A stretch of 64,000 nucleotides of DNA, taken from positions 348,529 to 412,528 of the forward strand of contig NZ_WRPK01000006.1 of assembly GCF_009755815.1 (NCBI RefSeq), given 5' to 3'. Source of the stretch: Flavisphingomonas formosensis (lineage in GTDB: Bacteria > Pseudomonadota > Alphaproteobacteria > Sphingomonadales > Sphingomonadaceae). Below, piece by piece: positions 26,515 through 35,659 of the stretch (position 1 is the first letter of the stretch; each line of letters begins with the position of its first letter). Made by a program: the position numbers and the translations under genes. The notes under the pieces are model-generated. The model ran no database searches and had not been told where the DNA came from. It worked only from the letters and a program-made list of their open reading frames with translations.

Positions 26515-27453
26515 ATGACCGCCCTCCAGCAGCGTTTCGTGAATGCACGCGAGGCCGAAGGCCCGCTCGACATCGCCCCGGTCGCCGGCCGTATCGGCGC
26601 CGAGGTGCGCGGCATCGCCCTTTCCGGCGATCTCGACGCCATCACCATTGCCGCGATCCGCGCCGCCCTCGTCCGCCACAAGGTGCTGTTCTTCCGCGGC
26701 CAGTTCCAGCTCGACGATGCCGCGCAGGAGGGGTTCGCCGCCCGCCTCGGCACGCCGATCGCCCATCCGACCGTGCCGGTGGCCGATGGCTCGCGCTATT
26801 TGCTCGAGCTCGACTCGCGCGAGGGCTATGCCGCGTCGAGCTGGCACACCGACGTCACCTTCGTCCCGGCCTATCCCGAAGCCTCGATCCTGCGCGCGAT
26901 CGAGGTGCCGGAGGCGGGCGGCGACACGCTGTGGGCCAACACCGCCACCGCCTATGAGGAGCTGCCGGATGCGCTCAAGCTGCTCGTCGACAATCTCAAG
27001 GCGATCCACACCAATCTCTACGATTATGCCGGCACGTTCGGCGGATCGCGCGAGCGGGTGGAGAAGCACCGCGCCATCTTCGGCTCGACCGTCTACGAGA
27101 CCGAGCATCCGGTCGTCCGCGTCCATCCGGAATCGGGCGAGCGCACCTTGCTCGTCGGCCATTTCGTGAAGAACTTCGTGGGCTTCAACAGCGCGGATTC
27201 GCAGCGGATCTACGCGATCCTGCAGGATCACATCACCAAGCCCGAGAACACGGTGCGCTGGAACTGGCGCAAGGGCGACGTGGCGATCTGGGACAACCGC
27301 GCGACCCAGCACCGCGCCATCGCCGACTTCGGCCTGCAGCGCCGCCATCTGCGCCGCGTGACGATCCAGGGCACGGTGTCGAAGGGCATCGACGGCACCG
27401 AAGGCCGCCTGCTGTCGCCCGCGCCGGAGCCGCATGCGGCGGCGGCGGAGTAA
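26515..27453 (+). CDS. TauD/TfdA family 2-oxoglutarate-dependent dioxygenase, copy 2
   Basis: 312 residues. Triad: SWHTDVTF and DNRATQHRAIADF; 2-oxoglutarate Arg in LRRVTIQG. The N-terminal half shares the paralog's plan (ALVRHKVLFFRGQ in this copy, ALLHYRVLFFRGQ in copy 1), so the pair probably arose by duplication and then diverged, perhaps to cover different chain lengths or head groups. AGAAGGAG precedes the start. A REP-like hairpin lies immediately after the stop, before the sulfatase. Confidence 0.9.
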   Translation: MTALQQRFVNAREAEGPLDIAPVAGRIGAEVRGIALSGDLDAITIAAIRAALVRHKVLFFRGQFQLDDAAQEGFAARLGTPIAHPTVPVADGSRYLLELDSREGYAASSWHTDVTFVPAYPEASILRAIEVPEAGGDTLWANTATAYEELPDALKLLVDNLKAIHTNLYDYAGTFGGSRERVEKHRAIFGSTVYETEHPVVRVHPESGERTLLVGHFVKNFVGFNSADSQRIYAILQDHITKPENTVRWNWRKGDVAIWDNRATQHRAIADFGLQRRHLRRVTIQGTVSKGIDGTEGRLLSPAPEPHAAAAE

Positions 27454-27460
27454 ACTCGTT

Positions 27461-29184
<1,724 letters not shown>

Positions 29185-29303
29185 TGCGGCGTGCAAGTGC
29201 GACGCCCTGTATGTGTGTCGCCTTCCCCGCGCATCCGTAAACGGACCTGGCAACCGAGATCGTATCGGAAGTCCGTCAAATAGCTGGATGAGAGGCTGCC
29301 TTT

Positions 29304-29336
29304 CCTCATCCTCCCGCTTTTTGGGGGAGGATGAGG
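29304..29336. terminator. Strong hairpin between convergent genes
   Basis: CCTCATCCTCCC and GGGAGGATGAGG form a perfect 12-bp stem with a nine-base T-rich loop between the sulfatase and the leftward HTH gene. It would work from either side as a terminator, although it has no long U-run; it also resembles a REP-type palindrome of a second family. Confidence 0.55.
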
Positions 29337-29343
29337 GGAAGGC

Positions 29344-30630
29344 TCACTCATCGGGCGGCGCAGGCTCGCGCCGCCCAGGTGGCGCACAACCGTGATCACG
29401 CCAATGCCGCCGGTGGAAATCATACTCCGCAACGCGCGCGCGGGCTTCGGCGAAGAGGCGTGCGGCCTCGGCGGGTTCGAGGTCGGGCTGCGGCCGGTAG
29501 GGCGACCAGCGTTCGGACTGGCGGCGGCCGAGCCAGAATAGGGCGGCGACGAGCGAGGGCGGCTGCTCGACGAGGGTTTCGGAGCGGAGCACCTCGCCCT
29601 CATCGGTGAGGAAGACCGTCTCGCGCATATAGCAATAGCGGGTGGCGCGGGCGAGGAGCGCCGCCTCGACGGCATCATCGGCGACCGCCTTGCCGAGGCG
29701 GACCGCCTGTCCGAAGGCGGCGTGGCGGAGCGTCCATTGGCGCAGCGTGGTGAGGGTGACGCCGAACGCGCGGGCGAGATCGCGGTCGAGCGCGCCCTGC
29801 TCCGCCATCCGGCGGGCGAGGGGGATGAAGGCGGGATCATATTTCGAGGCCGTAGCGGGCGGCGGCTCGGCGTCTAGGGGCTTGGTGGGGATGGCTACGG
29901 TGAGGGCGGGCAGCGGGGGGTGTATGCGATGAGGGAGGGTATCGGGGCCGGCGCATTGCCCGTCATCCCAGCGCAGGCTGGGATCACTCTCTACAGCCAC
30001 CCGCTCGCATGTGGAGAGCGATCCCAGCTTGCGCTGGGATGACGGGAATGGTGAGACCGTTTCGAGACCCACCAGCGGATCGCCATCGTCCACCGGCGCG
30101 GCAGGACCGGGATCGAGCGCATCGATCCGGGCCATCGCATCCTCGTCGCCGTCCATCTCCGGCCCGCCATCCTGGGCGGCGCACATCGCCTCATAGGCAT
30201 CCTCCTCGATCTGGAGCAGGGCCACCTCGGTGGAAGAGAGGGCGTCGTCATCGGCGCGCTGGATCACCGGCGGTGGGTCCCAGCAGTCCGGACGGCGGAC
30301 GCGCAGCCAGAAGGTGGCGGCCTTGTCGCAGGGCGGGACATGCTCAGTGACGGCGACGCGGACGAGCGTGCCGTCGCGCAGGAAGACGCGCTCGGTCTCG
30401 CGGTCATAGCCGGTGGCCCTCCGGAACAGCGCGCGCTCGACCGCTGCGTCGGCGGCATCGCGGCCGAGCTTGCAGGCGGCGGCGAAGTCGGGATGGCGCT
30501 GCTTCCACTCGCGGATGGTCTTGAAATGGACGCCGAAGGCGGCGGCGAGATCCTTGTCGAGCGCGCCGCGTGCGGCGAGCGTGCGTGCGGCGGGGATCAG
30601 GGCGGGGCTGTAGCGGGTCGGGGGGCTCAT
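29344..30630 (-). CDS. Tandem-duplicated terminase-small-subunit-like HTH protein
   Basis: 428 residues made of two homologous modules. Module A (about 5-120) has GALDKDLAAAFGVHFKTIREW and AATFWLRVRRPDCWDP. Module B (about 263-378) has GALDRDLARAFGVTLTTLRQW and AALFWLGRRQSERWSP. Each has an N-terminal HTH like that of phage terminase small subunits, then a beta-rich part (ETERVFLRDG / RETVFLTDEG). The linker (about 121-262) is acidic and Pro-rich. Residues 195-224 are encoded by a REP-like palindrome pair at 29959-30046 that kept the frame. No large terminase or other phage gene is near, so packaging is unlikely; DNA binding is a reasonable guess. Confidence 0.7.
   Translation of the reverse strand: MSPPTRYSPALIPAARTLAARGALDKDLAAAFGVHFKTIREWKQRHPDFAAACKLGRDAADAAVERALFRRATGYDRETERVFLRDGTLVRVAVTEHVPPCDKAATFWLRVRRPDCWDPPPVIQRADDDALSSTEVALLQIEEDAYEAMCAAQDGGPEMDGDEDAMARIDALDPGPAAPVDDGDPLVGLETVSPFPSSQRKLGSLSTCERVAVESDPSLRWDDGQCAGPDTLPHRIHPPLPALTVAIPTKPLDAEPPPATASKYDPAFIPLARRMAEQGALDRDLARAFGVTLTTLRQWTLRHAAFGQAVRLGKAVADDAVEAALLARATRYCYMRETVFLTDEGEVLRSETLVEQPPSLVAALFWLGRRQSERWSPYRPQPDLEPAEAARLFAEARARVAEYDFHRRHWRDHGCAPPGRREPAPPDE
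29959..30046. repeat. Paired REP-like element inside a coding region
   Basis: The ends CCCGTCATCCCAGCGCA (29959-29975) and TGCGCTGGGATGACGGG (30030-30046) are perfect 17-bp inverted copies. Each end also folds on itself (TCCCAGC-GCAG-GCTGGGA and TCCCAGC-TTGC-GCTGGGA). This is the paired-REP (BIME-like) layout, here lying in frame in the linker of the HTH protein. Confidence 0.85.
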
Positions 30631-30747
30631 GCTGCGACGGTGGCATGAGCGGGGGGATTGCCGGGAGGGGGGTGGACCGATGAAGCGTGCTGTCGCCTAA
30701 CGCTCGTGATGACCAATCAGAGGCGACAGAGAATCGCCTGTCGATTG

Positions 30748-31377
30748 TCACTGAGGTAGTGGCCTGATATCACCGTTGGCCCCACATCCTTTGAAAAGGC
30801 TGTCACTCTGAACTAGTTCATAGTATCCGATAGGAGAAATAGATCTGATTTCGCCCGTGACGGTCCCATAATCCCGTAATGCAGTGGCAGCGTCCGCTTC
30901 AGCATTTTCAGAAAGGATTTGGCTGATATAAGCCTTTTTGTAGATGGCCCCAGGGGGAACAAAATCAATTAGTATCTTTCTAGGTATGAAATTTATCATG
31001 CCAGCCTTCAAGTGAAAAACAGCTGCCCGCTTGGCATAGCAGACATCAACTTGGAATGGCCCGCCGGATCCTAAATGAGATCTGAGCAGAAGATAGTCTC
31101 CCTCAGGAATCTCCTTTGTCATGAAGAAGCTTCCCTTACTCCACTTCCTATCGCCATACCTTATTAATCCTCCGCCTTGTTCTACCTTTGTAACTATTCC
31201 TTCCGAACGACCTTCTGCTAAATTAACTTTTACAAAAACGTAAAATGTCATTGCGGGCGTCGGTTTTCCGTCTATTAGGAGCATCGCATTTGGGCTTGAT
31301 GGGCTGAAGGTAACAACATCGGCTTTTGAATTTGCTGCTGTGAACAGCAGCAATAGGCCGGCAATCCATCTTTTCAT
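30748..31377 (-). CDS. Secreted protein of unknown function
   Basis: 209 residues. The start at 31377 gives a clear signal peptide (MKRWIAGLLLLFTAANSKAD). The mature part is beta-rich, with GKPTPAMTFYVFVKV, GSFFMTKEIPEGDYLLLRS and VCYAKRAAVFHLKAGMINFI. This resembles small sphingomonad exported proteins with a lipocalin- or immunoglobulin-like fold, but no family can be named. Codon use is more AT-rich than the flanking catabolic genes, consistent with a gene acquired in this accessory stretch. An in-frame upstream start at 31464 would bury the signal sequence and is less likely. Confidence 0.6.
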   Translation of the reverse strand: MKRWIAGLLLLFTAANSKADVVTFSPSSPNAMLLIDGKPTPAMTFYVFVKVNLAEGRSEGIVTKVEQGGGLIRYGDRKWSKGSFFMTKEIPEGDYLLLRSHLGSGGPFQVDVCYAKRAAVFHLKAGMINFIPRKILIDFVPPGAIYKKAYISQILSENAEADAATALRDYGTVTGEIRSISPIGYYELVQSDSLFKGCGANGDIRPLPQ

Positions 31378-31525
31378 ATTCCATCGTCCTATTTGCCTTG
31401 GATTTGCATAGTAGAGTAGGAATTCTGTAGGTGGCATATCTATCTGCGACCCGCCATGCTGCACTGCGTATCCCGGTTAAAAACACGTATACTTTTTGCA
31501 TAATTTTAGCGAACCGAGCGAGTAC

Positions 31526-32308
31526 TTACTGCGGGTTCACCCAGAAGGTTGCCTTACGCAAATAACGCAGTCCATCATAGATTGGTGCGCCGGGTGAAAA
31601 ATCGAAATGACCGCGTCGCAGGAAATAAATGCAAGTCTGATTGTCTAAAAAGGCCGTTTGTAGCCCTTTAGTGCTCACAGGGCGACAGGTCTTTACCTGA
31701 CCATCGCGGCTGATACCCAGCAGCGCGGCACTATGGCTCTCCAAATGATAGCGCATCGCTATTGCCGGATAATCATCAATTCCGATAGATACGTTGAAAC
31801 TACCATCTTCTTTTTTAAGAAGCTGATCGACAGGTGTCTCAATCGGCGGATAATCGATCGTGGTATTGACATAACCGGGATATGCAAAAGCGTACATCTG
31901 CTTCGCTGCTGGAGCACCGGGTGGATTTTTGAAGAAACTAAACTCCACATCGACGAATCCGCGCCTTAATGGCATGGCCATGCCTGGAAACAGGCTGAAT
32001 CTGGCCGAGCGCATCAGTTGCGCGCAGCCCGTTTTCGCCGCGTCTGGCAGCGGCGATTGACCGACGTCGCAGCTGACGGGCTTTCCATTGGCATCGAACC
32101 ACAGCCGCACGGTCAGCGACAGCCCATCGCCCCCGGCAGGGGGCTCGACATTGAAAGCGCGGGAATCCGGCTCGAAATCGAAGCGTCCCGCACCATCCAG
32201 GTCGACAATGTCGGGCGTGATCGTAATCGGTGCGGGGGTGGCCGGGACGAACGCGTGAAAAACGGGCCTGGGCGGGAGCGCCGCCGCCAGCAGGATCAGT
32301 GGTAGCAT
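31526..32308 (-). CDS. Exported protein with two TonB C-terminal-like domains
   Basis: 260 residues. Short hydrophobic signal (MLPLILLAAALPPRP). Domain 1 (about 55-125) contains LWFDANGKPVSCDVGQS and CAQLMRSARFSLF. Domain 2 (about 160-258) contains LGISRDGQVKTCRPVSTKG and LDNQTCIYFLRRGHFDF. Both follow the TonB_C pattern G-x-V-x-x-C-x-V...L-D-x-x-x-C-x-x-x-x-x-x-x-x-F that is common in sphingomonad exported proteins lacking the TonB membrane anchor. Probably periplasmic; role unknown. It is divergent from the retron leader. Confidence 0.6.
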   Translation of the reverse strand: MLPLILLAAALPPRPVFHAFVPATPAPITITPDIVDLDGAGRFDFEPDSRAFNVEPPAGGDGLSLTVRLWFDANGKPVSCDVGQSPLPDAAKTGCAQLMRSARFSLFPGMAMPLRRGFVDVEFSFFKNPPGAPAAKQMYAFAYPGYVNTTIDYPPIETPVDQLLKKEDGSFNVSIGIDDYPAIAMRYHLESHSAALLGISRDGQVKTCRPVSTKGLQTAFLDNQTCIYFLRRGHFDFSPGAPIYDGLRYLRKATFWVNPQ

Positions 32309-32434
32309 CTCGCCATCCCCCCTCTCGATTCATCGCCGACACATGCAGATAGTCGACGAAGAGGCAGCCGAGCAATGCGGTGAAGGACTATTGGATGGCA
32401 CACTGTGGGCCTGCGGTGCATCGGAGGCTTAAGT

Positions 32435-32720
32435 GCAAGGATTCCTTGCTGAAAAACTGCAATGTCACCGTAATGTGCCGCTAGAAAATCCGCTGAGAGC
32501 GAAGTTTTTCCTTGACGGGCCCGTGTGTCTGAGGCAGGTCCGTGTTGTTCAGGCATCAAAGGGGATAAGTCGTCACTCACTGAGGGTTCGCCCTCCAGGA
32601 AGGCTTTGGGCCTTCTACCCAATGGCTGCGGTCGTGGCGGCACGGCGGCGGCACGGGCGTGCCCCGGACGGCCGGGGCCCGCCTTGGTGATCAGGGTAAA
32701 GCGTTCCTCCCCCATCCTTC
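32435..32720 (+). ncRNA. Candidate retron msr-msd RNA region (limits uncertain)
   Basis: The 471 bases before the small ORF hold no convincing gene but many stems: GCAAGG-ATT-CCTTGC (32435-32449); ACGGGCC pairing with GGTCCGT around 32515-32542; GAGGG-TTCG-CCCTC (32582-32595); GAAGGC-TTTGG-GCCTTC (32599-32615); a 12-bp stem with one mismatch closing on ACGG (32656-32683). GAGAGCGAAG at 32496-32505 offers an AGC of the kind whose G primes msDNA. TGTTGTTCAGGCATC near 32543 resembles, from memory, a loop in the Ec86 msr. The a1/a2 end pairing was not found with certainty (GTGCCGC at 32475 can pair with GCGGCAC at 32636 or 32648). TTGACG at 32512 could instead be a -35 element. Confidence 0.4.
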
Positions 32721-32779
32721 AGAGCCGCGACGGCGCCCTCACAGATTGGCTGTGCGGGCGGCGAAGAAGGAACAAGCCA

Positions 32780-32953
32780 ATGTCACAGTTGGATCTGAAC
32801 GGGGAGCGCAGGCGGAAGAAAGCGAGGACGCGGCGGCGTTGGGCGAAGTCCCTTGTCCGTCCGCAGACTTTGAGGGCGTTGATTACCATCGGGCGTTGGA
32901 CTGCCAAGGTCCTCGGGCTCGCGCTGGCTATCATCAAGGTCTTCCGGGAGTAA
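32780..32953 (+). CDS. 57-residue basic/hydrophobic small protein in the retron operon
   Basis: 57 residues in two parts: an Arg/Lys-rich half (RRRKKARTRRR, residues 10-20, about 16 basic residues overall against three acidic) and a hydrophobic or amphipathic C-terminal helix (about 31-54, ALITIGRWTAKVLGLALAII). AAGGA lies eight bases upstream of the ATG. It ends 36 bases before the XRE start, in the same direction as regulator and reverse transcriptase. Size, charge and helix are what a membrane-active toxin would look like, but no family is recognised. A longer frame starting at 32525 runs through the structured leader and is not believed. Confidence 0.6.
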   Translation: MSQLDLNGERRRKKARTRRRWAKSLVRPQTLRALITIGRWTAKVLGLALAIIKVFRE

Positions 32954-32989
32954 CCGCCACCCTGCATTGCGTTATCGAAAGGCAATCAC

Positions 32990-33295
32990 ATGCTAGGCGA
33001 AGCCTTACGGCTCATACGGGTCTATCACGATCTGAAGCAGAAGCAGGCTGCTGAGCGCTTAGGCGTCTCGACGTCCTACATTTCAGAGATCGAAAAGGGC
33101 ACCAAGACGCCCACGTTGGAAACCATCGATCGGTATTCGAAAGCCTTTGACATTCCGGTTTCCTCGATCATGTTCTTCTCGGAGACATTGGAGCGTGGAG
33201 GTCCTATGGACAATGCTCGCACGTTCGTAGCGGGAAAGGTGCTTGCCCTCATGCAGTTCCTCGAGGCTCGGTCGGGCCGGGTCCATGCAGAGTAG
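32990..33295 (+). CDS. XRE/Cro-C1 family regulator of the retron
   Basis: 101 residues. HTH of Cro/C1 type at about 6-60: LRLIRVYHDLKQKQAAERLG, then VSTSYISEIEKGTKTPTLET. A short helical tail follows. GAAAGG sits seven bases before the start. Its 3' end overlaps the reverse transcriptase start by 11 bases (33285-33295), so the two are translated together. Cro/C1-type partners define one class of retrons (usually listed as type VI). It could repress the operon or hold a toxin silent. Confidence 0.88.
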   Translation: MLGEALRLIRVYHDLKQKQAAERLGVSTSYISEIEKGTKTPTLETIDRYSKAFDIPVSSIMFFSETLERGGPMDNARTFVAGKVLALMQFLEARSGRVHAE

Positions 33296-34160
33296 GAAGG
33301 CACATCCGCTACACCAGTCGCGGCTGTTCAAGGTGAGCAGTCCAGCAAAGCTTGCTCACATACTTGGCCTCACCGACGACGGGCTCACTGCCTTGATTGG
33401 CAAGGCCGATGTCTACCATGAGTTCGATATCGCGAAGAAAGGCGGCGGCAAGCGCCATGTTGAGAATCCAACAGCGCCGCTGAAGGCGGTGCAGGCCAAG
33501 CTCGCTAAGTTCCTCGCTGCCATCGATCCGCCCGACTTCTTATTCTGCCCGGTTAAAGGTCGGTGTTATGTCACCAACGCAGCCTCGCACCGAGCCAGCA
33601 GGGTGGTGCATTGTTTGGACATCAAGAAGTTTTTTCCGAGCACACCGTCGCGCCGCGTGTTCTGGTTCTTCGAAACGGTTATGAAATGCCGGAAGGATGT
33701 CGCTTCGATCATCACGAGGCTGTCCACCTATCAAGGGCGGCTACCCACCGGCAGTCCACTTAGCCCAATCATGGCCTACTTCGCTTATTGCGACCTTTGG
33801 GCGAAGCTGGACGCCTTCTGCCGGGAGCGAGGTTACAAACTCACCGTCTATATCGACGATGTGACGGTCTCGGGCCAGAAGGTGCCTCTATCAGACATCT
33901 GGCGCATGAAGCAGATGATCCACGGCTACGGTCTTCGGTATCATAAGGAGAAGACGTTCGTCGACCGCCCCGCCGAAATCACCGGCGTCATCGTCAGGGG
34001 CGACAAGCTCGCTGTGCCCCATCGTCAGCATCTCAAGCGGCGTTCGGCCCAGAGAGAGTTGCTTTTAGGCGAGGGCGACACTCAGGTCTTGCAAGGTCGC
34101 TTGGCAGGGCTGGACGGGCAAATACGACAGGTAGCATGTCACAACGGGAAACTTGGGTGA
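33285..34160 (+). CDS. Retron reverse transcriptase
   Basis: 291 residues from the ATG at 33285 (a TTG 42 bases upstream in frame is less likely). Fingers/palm motifs in order: region X with NAASH at 98-102, matching the retron-specific NAxxH; first catalytic Asp112 in LDIKKFFPS; TGSPLSPIMAY at 155-165; YIDD at 189-192 (catalytic Asp191-Asp192); ITG at 232-234, the VTG-type region Y; and a C-terminal LQGRLAGLDGQIRQV typical of retron RT thumbs. It should copy part of the adjacent ncRNA into branched msDNA. No maturase or group II intron domain is present. Confidence 0.93.
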   Translation: MQSRKAHPLHQSRLFKVSSPAKLAHILGLTDDGLTALIGKADVYHEFDIAKKGGGKRHVENPTAPLKAVQAKLAKFLAAIDPPDFLFCPVKGRCYVTNAASHRASRVVHCLDIKKFFPSTPSRRVFWFFETVMKCRKDVASIITRLSTYQGRLPTGSPLSPIMAYFAYCDLWAKLDAFCRERGYKLTVYIDDVTVSGQKVPLSDIWRMKQMIHGYGLRYHKEKTFVDRPAEITGVIVRGDKLAVPHRQHLKRRSAQRELLLGEGDTQVLQGRLAGLDGQIRQVACHNGKLG

Positions 34161-34224
34161 ACGAGGGCAGCAAGCGCCCAACTGCAGTCATTGAGTTCTG
34201 CTACGATGTAGGCGACTATCAAGT

Positions 34225-35025
34225 ATGCCTCTCGACAAACGCGCTCGTAAAATCCTCATAGATACATTCTGGTCTCCGTCAGGTTGGAAGCGCGAACGAG
34301 CGGTGTCTCCGGACGATCTCGCGTACGCCAAGGAGCACGGATCGATGTTCGATCCGGTTGAAGTCTCTCACGACGAGGCGGTGGACGCGGCAATCAATGC
34401 CGTCGCTCGAACAACTAGCGGAGCCGTGACCCGCGCGTTTCTCGCAAGCCTTTCGACAAGGCGGCTCGAACTTCGTTCGGCTCTAGGTAGTTATGCGGTT
34501 GGTCGGCACATGCAGGCGCATTCAAGCGCTGGCGCTCGTTGCGTGTATTGCGGAGAATATCAAAATGCGGCCGATCCCAACATCCTGAATTTCGAACGAA
34601 TTAAGTGGGGTGGAGTTCGCCACTATAACCCTCGATATATCGCGCTCGACCTAGAGGCGCTTGCGGCGGAAGGCGCCGTCACGCCGACCGATGAGGACCG
34701 GCAAATTCTGCGATCCATTTTTGAAACGGCGAAGGGTATTGGCCAGAAGGGGCGATTGGGCGATTTGGAACGGGCGCTGTCGGGTCTGTTCCCCTCGAAT
34801 AGTTCGGAACGACGTACGCTGATCGGCATTCTCGGTTATGCCGGCATTCTGATCGATCCTGGTCGACCTGACTTCCGTCGCGGATTTGTGCCCGACGCGA
34901 AGCGTGAGCAAACACCTTGGCACAAGGACGATTGGCCTTATCCGGTCCAATGGTGGACAGGTTCGTGTGGTGTAAGCGAGTCGGCAATCGACGAGTGGTT
35001 TCCTGATCTTGAGAACGGAAGCTAA
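34225..35025 (+). CDS. Unrecognised protein downstream of the retron RT
   Basis: 266 residues, cytosolic, no family recognised. Visible: a single zinc-knuckle-like CVYCG at about 109-113, a Trp/Tyr-rich stretch (NFERIKWGGVRHYNPRY) right after it, a helical middle, and a C-terminal DDWPYPVQWWTGSCG. It begins 64 bases after the reverse transcriptase with no obvious terminator between, so it may belong to the retron operon as an accessory or effector, or be a neighbouring cargo gene. Base composition is lower in GC than the catabolic clusters, like the retron genes. Confidence 0.6.
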   Translation: MPLDKRARKILIDTFWSPSGWKRERAVSPDDLAYAKEHGSMFDPVEVSHDEAVDAAINAVARTTSGAVTRAFLASLSTRRLELRSALGSYAVGRHMQAHSSAGARCVYCGEYQNAADPNILNFERIKWGGVRHYNPRYIALDLEALAAEGAVTPTDEDRQILRSIFETAKGIGQKGRLGDLERALSGLFPSNSSERRTLIGILGYAGILIDPGRPDFRRGFVPDAKREQTPWHKDDWPYPVQWWTGSCGVSESAIDEWFPDLENGS

Positions 35026-35058
35026 CTACCATCTCGCGTCATTGTAAGGCGGCGAAGC

Positions 35059-35600
35059 TCATGGCATCGTCGGCACCGTGACGATCACCCTGAACCCACC
35101 CTCCGGCACATTGCTCGCTTCAATCGTTCCGCCATGCGCCACCACCGCGCAGCGGGCGATGGCGAGGCCGAGGCCGAAGTCGGAGGGGTCGCCGCGGACG
35201 AAGGGGTCGAAGAGGGTGCCGAGGTCCGCCGCGGCGACGCCGGGGCCGGTGTCGCTGACCGTAATGTGATAGGCGCCCTCGGCCTCGTCGAGCGCGGCGG
35301 CGAGGGTCACCAGGTTGGCGGGTGGGGCGAAGCGCAGGGCGTTGCGGACGATATTCTCGATCGCGCGGCGGAACAGGGCGGTGTTGCCGCGCAGGTTCGG
35401 CCGGGCAGCGCGGGTAGATCGCGCGAAGAGGATGCCGTAGGCCTGCGCCTCGAAAACGGCATCGCCAGCCAGCTCCGCGATCACGGCGATCGGAGCGAAA
35501 TAATCCTCGCCGGGATCGGCGCCGCTTTCCACGCGGGCGAGATCGGCGATCTCGTCGCGCCGCCGGCCGACCTCGCCCTGCAGACGGACGGACCAAATAT
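35059..35600 (-). pseudogene. Truncated sensor histidine kinase (ATPase half only)
   Basis: The frame encodes only the end of the dimerisation helix (DEIADLARVESGAD) and a complete HATPase domain: N box NIVRNALRFAP, G1 DTGPGV, F box LFDPF, G2 GLGLAIARC. The phospho-accepting His, HAMP and sensor parts are missing. The open frame continues to 35631, but the residues before the helix do not match a kinase. No response regulator lies beside it. It is most likely a 3' remnant of a CpxA-type kinase cut off at the edge of the accessory stretch. Confidence 0.75.
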
Positions 35601-35659
35601 CTGATCGATTACAACGGCGAAGGCCGCGCAATCCGCCGTCCGTCGCGCGCGAGCGCTCC

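Noticed and set aside
29344..30630. Prophage or phage packaging module
   Set aside because: Only a terminase-small-subunit-like HTH is present; no large terminase, portal, capsid, integrase or attachment site is visible.
32582..32595. GAGGG-TTCG-CCCTC read as a tRNA T-arm
   Set aside because: The loop has four bases instead of seven and no acceptor, D or anticodon stems could be drawn around it.
32525..32779. Longer N-terminus for the 57-residue retron protein
   Set aside because: The extension would translate the GC-rich stem-loop region into low-complexity sequence; the ATG at 32780 has its own ribosome-binding site.
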